Source of the DNA: Oryzomonas sp.
Lineage (GTDB): Bacteria > Desulfobacterota > Desulfuromonadia > Geobacterales > Pseudopelobacteraceae
Assembly: GCA_031292255.1 (NCBI GenBank)
Contig: JARLHN010000013.1
Span: forward strand, 1 to 58,248
DNA: 58,248 nucleotides
Direction of reading: 5' to 3'
In this document: in pieces, positions 53,221 through 58,248 of the stretch
How positions within the stretch are numbered: position 1 is the stretch's first letter
Layout of the letters: each line of letters opens with the position of its first letter
Made by a program: the position numbers and the translations under genes
The notes under the pieces: generated by a model
Seen by the model: the letters and a program-made list of their open reading frames with translations, nothing else
What the model was told of the DNA's origin: nothing
Databases searched by the model: none

Positions 53221-54879
53221 ATGAACCTCAAGCTCGGATCTTGGCCATTCCCGGCCGGCATGCCGGCTCATCTTTGTTGGGTGAAGTCACCGAGGCAGGT
53301 CGGAAGGGATAAGCAGTGGCAGCAGAAGGTGCTGTTTCAGGGGCAGAACGGTATGTTCCATGAGCGCATGCTGCCATGGGGGGTGGTTCCCGCCCTGAAG
53401 CTCGGTGTTCAATTCGTGAATGGCGAGGTATCTGGGAGGTCTTCCGCCGGCGATGTGAAGGTTTTCAGGCTGGGCGATACCGCCACGTGCCGTTTCACGT
53501 CGAGCGACTACCTGAGAAACGAGTGGCTGGACAGGGTGCGGGAGTACCAGAGACAGCTGTTGGTTGAGCACTGCGTCTGCATCGAGGATGGCGAGACCAG
53601 ACTGTGGATGCCGTGTATCGAGGTCGCCAGGGCGTTCTTCGCAATAAACAAGCAGTTGGCCTATCTTCTGCTGGATCCCATGGGGTTGTCGAAGATATGC
53701 TCATCCGAATTGGAGGGTGGCAAAGTGCGGGTACATTTCAACAAGGAGATGCCGGTGGCCTCGATCAACAAACTACTTGCCGCCCGCGTGGCCACGATCC
53801 GGCACCATGCCCCATGGGATGGCGCCTGGCGGCAGGTCTGGAACCGCTCAATCAAGAACCCCGGCGAGCCGACAGTGTATTCGCAGTTGTATTGCTGTCC
53901 ACCGACAGTCAATGGTTCGACCTGGTCTGTCCGGGGTATCCAATGTGAAAACGGTTTCTTTGTGTTGGAGATCCGTGGGATCCGGACCCAAGCTAAGCTA
54001 CCTTTCGACGAGGTGGCCTACACCCATCCCCATCTAACCTTCTCGCCTGATGGCGGGGAATCTGCTGAGGCTTGCGATGGAAGTGGGAGTGGTGGTGGCT
54101 CAAGGGAAGAGCACAGTGATGACGGCGAGATAGATTCGGGCACATTGCCGCCAAAGAGATCGCGCAATCCCCTTCACGGCCCCATGGCGGTCTCCTTCAT
54201 GGAGTTCGGCAATGGCGTTAAGGTGTTGAGGCATTGTGGTGAGGGCTGGCCGAAACCGCGAAGGAGCAAAGTGCCTGAAGGCGGTGAAGGAGGAGAAGTG
54301 GAAGTAACCGCGACTAAATTGAAAGGGCCTGTGCGGGTTTCCCTGAATGACGATGGGGGGCTGGGAGAGATCCTGGCGGCCGAGTTCAAGCCCATTGAAG
54401 AGCTTGTGGACGTGCCACCTGGATTGAAGTCTTTCATCACTGCCGTCAAAGGGATGAAGAAAGTGAAGGTGGCGTGCACCATAAAGGCTGTTCCAGATGA
54501 GTCACCACTGGCGAAACTTCATGATGGCCAACGGCATTTCGTGTTGGTGCATGTGCGAGCGTTTGGGCGGTGGCCGGGGAAGGGGTACGTGCTGGAGATC
54601 GATTCATCGGATGGCCATAGGGTATCCACGTTGGTCTTTCTGCCTAAAGGTGATTTTCACGCCCTGGATACGGCCAATAAAATGTTGAAAGAATGCTTTG
54701 CCAAGGGGAGATATTGGACTTCGGATACCATCAAAAATGAAGAGACCGTGTTGAAGTATGAGCTGGTAAGGCATAGATTGCTTGAGCCGGTTCACTGGGG
54801 TGGCCGGTTACGTTCAAAGATAAACTTGTTGGATGGGGATATACCTGAAAATGCACGAATCAGTTTGATGGATCAATGA
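53221..54879 (+). CDS. tnsE: TnsE-like target selector
   Basis: A 552-residue protein (Tn7 TnsE 538), positioned after tnsD with a GGAGGGAGA site. Alignment by eye with Tn7 TnsE is weak but collinear. It shares a segment like WMPCIEVARAFFAINKQLAYLLL (TnsE has IPQLELARSLFLIN), SVRGIQC-VLEIRGI (TnsE HVKGR-VEEIVGLEI), and a Gly/Ser/acidic linker (about 280-330). A C-terminal domain (VHVRAFGRWPGKGYVLEIDSSDGHRVSTLVF) resembles TnsE VLLEVDASDGVKMLSTKVL. Known: TnsE directs insertion into discontinuously replicated DNA such as conjugating plasmids. The TnsE call is moderately strong and should be confirmed by structural comparison. Confidence 0.8.
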   Translation: MNLKLGSWPFPAGMPAHLCWVKSPRQVGRDKQWQQKVLFQGQNGMFHERMLPWGVVPALKLGVQFVNGEVSGRSSAGDVKVFRLGDTATCRFTSSDYLRNEWLDRVREYQRQLLVEHCVCIEDGETRLWMPCIEVARAFFAINKQLAYLLLDPMGLSKICSSELEGGKVRVHFNKEMPVASINKLLAARVATIRHHAPWDGAWRQVWNRSIKNPGEPTVYSQLYCCPPTVNGSTWSVRGIQCENGFFVLEIRGIRTQAKLPFDEVAYTHPHLTFSPDGGESAEACDGSGSGGGSREEHSDDGEIDSGTLPPKRSRNPLHGPMAVSFMEFGNGVKVLRHCGEGWPKPRRSKVPEGGEGGEVEVTATKLKGPVRVSLNDDGGLGEILAAEFKPIEELVDVPPGLKSFITAVKGMKKVKVACTIKAVPDESPLAKLHDGQRHFVLVHVRAFGRWPGKGYVLEIDSSDGHRVSTLVFLPKGDFHALDTANKMLKECFAKGRYWTSDTIKNEETVLKYELVRHRLLEPVHWGGRLRSKINLLDGDIPENARISLMDQ

Positions 54880-55022
54880 ACGTAATGCAAATGACAAAAT
54901 GTCATATGATCCATGAATGGTCTTGATTTCAAGATGCCTCGTCGGTATATTTGGCCGACTTTAGCGGACTTTGACTAATTCAGCGTTCACTTGAGATATT
55001 TTATGGTAATTACGGGGGCGGC
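54880..55022. other. Intergenic region with one TnsB-site-like word
   Basis: 143 bases. GTCGGTATATTTGGCCGAC (54939-54957) is a partial palindrome, and TTGGCCGACTTTA reads like a single TnsB core in inverted orientation relative to the right end. Only one copy is seen and no TGT/ACA terminus is near. A weak promoter for the next gene may also lie here. Confidence 0.4.
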
Positions 55023-55793
55023 ATGTCTATTTCAGGTTATAGTGAATTCGAGGTTGACATTGAAAGAGTGTTGAGGGAGCAGTTGCCGATATTTTTTGAG
55101 GATATTAGCCCAGCGGCATTGACTCTGGAAAATATCGAAAAACTTCCTCCGGAAGGTAAGGGTGCTTACCTCCTGCTATATGACGATCTGCCCGTGTACG
55201 CGGGTAAGACTGATTACAGGCATGGATTCAAATCTCGGCTTAATCGTCACTTCAAGTCGGTACAGGATCGTAGGAATCTGGACCCTTTGAAAGTGTCTTT
55301 CAAAGCGGTCAGGATATTCGTGTTCTCCGCATTGGATGTTGAGAGCATCGTCATTGAGGAGCTAAGAAAGATAAACAAAGATTGGCTTAAATGGAATTTC
55401 TCAGGATTCGGGTCGAATGACCCGGGGCGTAAACGGGAAGGGCAAGAGCCGGCTAAGTTTGATGTGGACTACCCTATAGACGTAATGAAGTCGCTCCCGT
55501 ACATCTCTAAAGGAAGCTACCTGGTCGCTGAGGTCTTGACAATCCTGAAAGATAACTTGCCTTATCTCTTACGGTGGCAGAGCAAGCCGAAGGGCCGTTC
55601 AGGTCATGACGATTTTCATGAAACTCATGTGGAGTTCCATGAAAACGGGATGACTGTATTGGGGGTAATGAAGTCGATTGTGGACGCATTGCCTGGGAAT
55701 ACATGGCAAGCGACCGTGTTCCCGGGAAGGATAATCCTGTATAAGGCAACAAAGGACTATGAGTTTACACAACATATCATAAAGAAGAGTTAG
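55023..55793 (+). CDS. Eco29kI-like GIY-YIG restriction endonuclease
   Basis: A 256-residue protein. The GIY-YIG core is GAYLLLYD (47-54) with VYAGKT (58-63), followed by Arg72-x3-His76 (SRLNRHF), Glu113 (EELRKI) and Asn125 (WNFSGFGSNDPG). The GFGxxDPG segment and the later Asp/Pro-rich VDYPIDV match the Eco29kI group, which cuts CCGCGG. Spacing of the Arg-His and Glu-Asn pairs follows that group as I recall it. It is longer than Eco29kI (about 214 residues) at the C-terminus. It is convergent to vsr and the methyltransferase, so it is the restriction partner. The actual target is inferred only from family. Confidence 0.75.
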   Translation: MSISGYSEFEVDIERVLREQLPIFFEDISPAALTLENIEKLPPEGKGAYLLLYDDLPVYAGKTDYRHGFKSRLNRHFKSVQDRRNLDPLKVSFKAVRIFVFSALDVESIVIEELRKINKDWLKWNFSGFGSNDPGRKREGQEPAKFDVDYPIDVMKSLPYISKGSYLVAEVLTILKDNLPYLLRWQSKPKGRSGHDDFHETHVEFHENGMTVLGVMKSIVDALPGNTWQATVFPGRIILYKATKDYEFTQHIIKKS

Positions 55794-55828
55794 TTGCCTG
55801 ACAGTATTGATGAAGGGAAGTCATCTTG

Positions 55829-56263
55829 CTAAAAGGTGGGCATCGCCTTTATGGTTGTGGCGAGCCATTTGAGGTTTTCCATGTTATTCGTCTCGCATTC
55901 CCAATATACAATGACTTTCCACCCTCTCTTTTCCAGTTCCAACCGAACACGCTTATCTCGATCAACATTGTCGCGGAACTTCTTCTCCCAAAACTCCGCT
56001 CTTGATTTTGGCGTCCGGCAGGAGGCGCAACCAGCGTGGCGATGCCAAAAACAACCATGGATGAAAACAACGCACCTCCGGGACGGAAATACGACATCTG
56101 GTTTTCCCGGCAGTGATTTGGCATGTATTCGGAATCGTAACCCTGAGCGGTGGAGGAAAGATCGAACCTTCAATTCTGGCGTTGTGTCCTTAGCTTTCAC
56201 CCGAGACATCACTTCGCTTCGGGTGAGGGGACCCGTTGGAGGGAGCTTTCCTTTTTTTCTCAT
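55829..56263 (-). CDS. vsr: Very short patch repair endonuclease (Vsr)
   Basis: A 144-residue nuclease that nicks next to T-G mismatches arising by deamination of 5-methylcytosine. Conserved residues are visible: Asp56 in LPGKPDVVFPSRR, His69 in FIHGCFWHRHAGC, His74, and a zinc set Cys71, Cys79, Cys82 with the later WECETNN. Asp-His distances equal those of E. coli Vsr (Asp51, His64, His69). It lies 24 bases downstream of the methyltransferase in the same direction. It protects against mutation at sites methylated by the partner enzyme. Confidence 0.93.
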   Translation of the reverse strand: MRKKGKLPPTGPLTRSEVMSRVKAKDTTPELKVRSFLHRSGLRFRIHAKSLPGKPDVVFPSRRCVVFIHGCFWHRHAGCASCRTPKSRAEFWEKKFRDNVDRDKRVRLELEKRGWKVIVYWECETNNMENLKWLATTIKAMPTF

Positions 56264-56287
56264 GTCCGAACTTGGCCTGAATGCTGA

Positions 56288-57451
56288 TTACGCGGCATTT
56301 AGGAACTCCACCTCCTCATCACCATTCAATGCCTCCCTCATGTGACTTCCCACCGTTAGGGCGAGTTTTACCGGGACCGCGTTACCAAGCTGCCTCATGC
56401 TTTCCGTCCATGAACAAGGGAAAATGAAGTCATCTGGAAAACCTTGGAGGCGTGCCGCCTCTCTGACCGTGAAGTAGCGCACCGAACCATCGTCGCAAAC
56501 CATCATGTTCTCACCACCAGGAACACCATGGCCACCCGCCTTTAGCGCTTTTGCGGGCTGATCAAGAGGGCTGCCGGTGTGTCCTGGATAAACCCTGGCA
56601 CCCGCCTGGAAGATGTGTTTATTTCTGCCATTTGGTTCGCCAAGCCCCAAAAGGGCATCGCGGACTGTTACCCATGGTGACCCAACGGGTGGGGTTGTTA
56701 GTCTCCGTAATCTTTGAACTAGTGAACTGTCAGTAGCAGCTATTCGCCGATCAGTGGGAATAGGCATTCCATGTCTTGCCCAGTATTGACCCGTCACCCA
56801 CTGATCCCATAAAAGCCTCTCACGTGAATGAGTTGGTTGGGGAAGGGCCAGTGGAATTCCGAGGTTTCTCCTGATGCCCATGATTATGACCCGATGTCTC
56901 TTTTGCGCGACGCCATAATCGGCAGTGTTCACCTTAAGCACCTTCACGTCATAAACGACTTCATCGGGAGAGCCGACCAACCTTGTGAGGTGTTCCTGAT
57001 ATGTCTCATGATCAAATTTTTCAAGATGTGGTGAGGCGAGATGGGCGATGATCCATGCGAGATAATCCGCGAAGGCGGTGCGCAACAACCCCTTCACATT
57101 CTCAAAAATGAATCCTCTCGGCGACAAGTCGCGCACAGCGCGGATGGCTTGTGGCCACATGTCGCGAGAATCCTCATTTCCAGTGTGCCTGCCGCCTATT
57201 GAAAATGGCTGGCAAGGTGGTCCACCCGCCACCAAGTGCGGTTCTCGATCGATTTCCCTCCAGTCAATTTTCCGAACATCTTCACAACGGATTGGCCAGT
57301 TTGAGGCATATTCAATTCCGCGAAGTTTGTTTTGGGTTATGGTTGCGCATGCGTCACCATTCCACTCTACCATCAGGTCATGTTCAAAACCGGCCATCGA
57401 AAGGCCCATCGCGAGCCCCCCGCACCCCGAAAAGAGTTCCACGCTTCTCAT
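56288..57451 (-). CDS. DNA (cytosine-5) methyltransferase
   Basis: A 387-residue C5 methyltransferase. Motif I is LFSGCGGLAMG (6-16), motif IV is AGGPPCQPFSIGG with catalytic Cys80, and motif VI is FENVKGL. A target-recognition region follows (about 210-290). Motifs IX-X are RYFTVREAARLQGFPDDFIF and QLGNAVPVKLAL. Its size and the neighbouring nuclease fit M.Eco29kI-type enzymes, which modify CCGCGG; specificity is not proven. It begins 12 bases after the ribbon-helix-helix gene in a three-gene minus-strand operon with vsr. It should methylate the triple CCGCGG cluster upstream of the operon if its specificity is as inferred. Confidence 0.93.
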   Translation of the reverse strand: MRSVELFSGCGGLAMGLSMAGFEHDLMVEWNGDACATITQNKLRGIEYASNWPIRCEDVRKIDWREIDREPHLVAGGPPCQPFSIGGRHTGNEDSRDMWPQAIRAVRDLSPRGFIFENVKGLLRTAFADYLAWIIAHLASPHLEKFDHETYQEHLTRLVGSPDEVVYDVKVLKVNTADYGVAQKRHRVIIMGIRRNLGIPLALPQPTHSRERLLWDQWVTGQYWARHGMPIPTDRRIAATDSSLVQRLRRLTTPPVGSPWVTVRDALLGLGEPNGRNKHIFQAGARVYPGHTGSPLDQPAKALKAGGHGVPGGENMMVCDDGSVRYFTVREAARLQGFPDDFIFPCSWTESMRQLGNAVPVKLALTVGSHMREALNGDEEVEFLNAA

Positions 57452-57463
57452 GGCGACAACCTC

Positions 57464-57646
57464 CTATTCCATTTCCAACGGCAAAAGCGGACCTCCGTCA
57501 GCCTCCTCGATGAAACGAACGATCGCCTTGCGTGCGAGCCAAGACATGGCCACATCATTTTTATCAGCTAATTCCTTTAATCTAGCATGTTGTTGCTTGG
57601 ATAGTGTTATTGAAACGCGCCCGGAGTTTTTGCCGTCTTTACCCAT
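57464..57646 (-). CDS. Ribbon-helix-helix (CopG-type) regulator
   Basis: A 60-residue protein, start MGKDGKNSGRVSITLSKQQHARLKELADKNDVAMSWLARKAIVRFIEE at 57646. This start has GGGAGG 7 bases upstream and is preferred to a longer GTG start. The pattern is a beta strand (RVSITLS) followed by two helices, as in CopG/MetJ-type dimeric repressors. It is encoded first in the methyltransferase operon and directly downstream of three CCGCGG sites, so control of its own operon is likely (inference). Confidence 0.8.
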   Translation of the reverse strand: MGKDGKNSGRVSITLSKQQHARLKELADKNDVAMSWLARKAIVRFIEEADGGPLLPLEME

Positions 57647-57903
57647 TTTTTTGCCTCCCGCGGTATTCCGCGGCACTCCGCGGATATTTGCATTCTAGTT
57701 AATGTTTTTCTGAATGTCAAACTTTATTGATGATTATTTCATAGCATATCAATGTGACAGTAAGCGTCGTGCGGCTAGAAAAAATGTGAATTCTATATTC
57801 AACCGCTCAAGTACAAATTATACACACTTCGCGCAGATGACGTTCTCCCCTTAAACTGATCCAAAAAATTGTGTTAGACTTTCGGCATCCGAAAGGAGAC
57901 ACA
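57647..57903. other. Intergenic region between RM operon and IS element
   Basis: 257 bases, AT-rich apart from the CCGCGG cluster. No gene. A transposon end or IS boundary could lie here: GTGCGGCTAGAAAAAA at about 57766 resembles a TnsB core but is in the same orientation as the right-end repeats. The IS boundary is estimated near 57850 from the orfA leader. Confidence 0.4.
57658..57683 (-). promoter_or_regulatory. Three CCGCGG sites at 10-bp spacing (candidate operator/methylation site)
   Basis: CCGCGG at 57658-57663, 57668-57673 and 57678-57683, all in the same helical phase, with 4-base spacers TATT and CACT. The nearest overlaps the start of the GGGAGG ribosome binding site of the ribbon-helix-helix gene. 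Confidence 0.7.
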
Positions 57904-58170
57904 ATGAGAAAATCCAGGTTCACCGAGGAACAGGTTGCAGCAGCAGTGAGACAGGCCGAATCAGGGGTTCCAGTAGTAGATATCTGTCGGCGCCTGGGAG
58001 TCACTGAAGTCACCTTTTACCGCTGGAAGAAGCAATTTGCCGGTATGGGCGTGACCGAACTCAGAAAGCTACGTCAACTGGAAGATGAGAATCGCAAGCT
58101 CAAGTCATTGGTTGCCGATCTGACCTTGGACAAGCACATGCTCCAGGAGGTCATCGCAAAAAAGCTTTGA
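57904..58170 (+). CDS. IS3-family OrfA (transposase helix-turn-helix protein)
   Basis: An 88-residue protein: MRKSRFTEEQVAAAVRQAESGVPVVDICRRLGVTEVTFYRWKKQFAG is the usual IS3-type helix-turn-helix, followed by a leucine-rich coiled region (ELRKLRQLEDENRKLKSLVADLTLDKHMLQEVI) for dimerisation. ATG at 57904 after GGAGACACA. A programmed -1 frameshift on A6G at 58158-58164 would fuse it to OrfB. Confidence 0.9.
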   Translation: MRKSRFTEEQVAAAVRQAESGVPVVDICRRLGVTEVTFYRWKKQFAGMGVTELRKLRQLEDENRKLKSLVADLTLDKHMLQEVIAKKL

Positions 58171-58248
58171 GGCCGGCACGCAAGCGGCAGCTGGTAGAGT
58201 TCCTCCGTGTAGCCTTTAAGGTGAGTGAGCGCCATGCTTGCCGGCTGA
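58156..58248 (+). CDS. IS3-family OrfB, N-terminal fragment (runs off window)
   Basis: The -1 frame relative to orfA reads KKALRPARKRQLVEFLRVAFKVSERHACRL to the window edge, the typical N-terminus of OrfB before the integrase core. The start depends on frameshifting at A6G (58158-58164); no independent start is evident. Confidence 0.75.

Larger units (their letters stand above)
42579..57849. mobile_element. Tn7-like transposon inserted at glmS (left end not found; extent estimated)
   Basis: Starts with TGTACGC at 42579, 24 bp after glmS. It contains a TnsB-site array, an Ubl-conjugation module, tnsABCDE, a restriction-modification module and, at the right edge of the window, an IS3-family element. 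The second transposon end was not located; it may lie beyond the IS element or the window. The end coordinate given is only the start of that IS region. At least 15 kb long. Confidence 0.8.
57850..58248 (+). mobile_element. IS3-family insertion sequence, 5' part
   Basis: orfA and the start of orfB with a slippery A6G at 58158-58164 between them, the standard IS3 organisation. Its left boundary is not precisely determined, and it continues beyond the window. Confidence 0.75.

Noticed and set aside
57808-57820. AGTACAAATTA as a possible left terminus
   Set aside because: The flanking AAATT does not match the expected ATATT duplication, and there are no inverted TnsB repeats next to it.

Overview
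The window looks like chromosomal DNA of a Geobacter-type bacterium (Desulfuromonadota/Geobacterales), judged from gene content only: a DHH-CBS-poly(A)-polymerase fusion, an EfpL-type factor, the panBCD cluster, mreB next to LPS-heptose genes, a GAF-containing chemotaxis transducer and small Geobacter-type hypotheticals. Core genes are GC-rich. The edges and the 42.6-58 kb region are different in character.

Layout. 1-102 is the tail of an IS3-family transposase. 234-1160 is an AT-rich accessory patch with a possible ADP-ribosyltransferase-like protein and a small convergent gene. 1.4-42.5 kb is the housekeeping block: YkgJ-like protein, rnpB RNA, zinc-ribbon coiled coil, Nif3/DUF34, tRNA(CAT), efpL, queF; aminotransferase plus DHH-CBS-PAP; ppnP, gluQRS, mnmH, fba; PilZ plus MCP; panB-panC-panD behind a terminator-containing leader; amidohydrolase; VWA metallopeptidase-like protein; lspA-ileS; mreB; glycosyltransferase, gmhA and a deoxyhypusine-synthase-like protein; DUF948-YtxH; an MltD-like LysM transglycosylase behind a strong promoter and a long leader; TPR protein; DUF2844-DUF3443; MoxR-like ATPase; sensor kinase plus response regulator; and glmS.

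From 42,579 to the right edge lies a Tn7-like transposon inserted 24 bp after the glmS stop codon, the classical attTn7 position. Its right end carries four 20-bp tandem repeats that resemble Tn7 TnsB sites. It encodes a full tnsA-tnsB-tnsC-tnsD-tnsE set, close to Tn7 proteins in length and catalytic-residue spacing. The cargo is unusual. Between the right end and tnsA sits a bacterial ubiquitin-like conjugation module: a multiubiquitin-family Ubl, a DUF6791-ThiF E2/E1-like protein and a DUF6527 protein. It is divergent from a sigma factor, a small acidic protein and an ImmA/IrrE metallopeptidase. The divergent region holds two mirror-image copies of the same bipartite promoter-like element, TGTCCGAGA-N11-TGGAGCAT, one facing each operon. 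This suggests that the element's own sigma factor switches on both arms.

Downstream of tnsE is a second defence cargo: an Eco29kI-like GIY-YIG nuclease, convergent with Vsr, a C5-cytosine methyltransferase and a ribbon-helix-helix protein. Three CCGCGG sites, spaced exactly 10 bp apart, sit just upstream of the ribbon-helix-helix start. CCGCGG is the Eco29kI target, so methylation-sensitive or operator-based autoregulation is plausible. An IS3-family element follows at the right edge, and the transposon's left end was not found. Other points of interest are a pepsin-like signature in the DUF3443 lipoprotein and a conserved small gene with an apparent one-base deletion just before tnsA.
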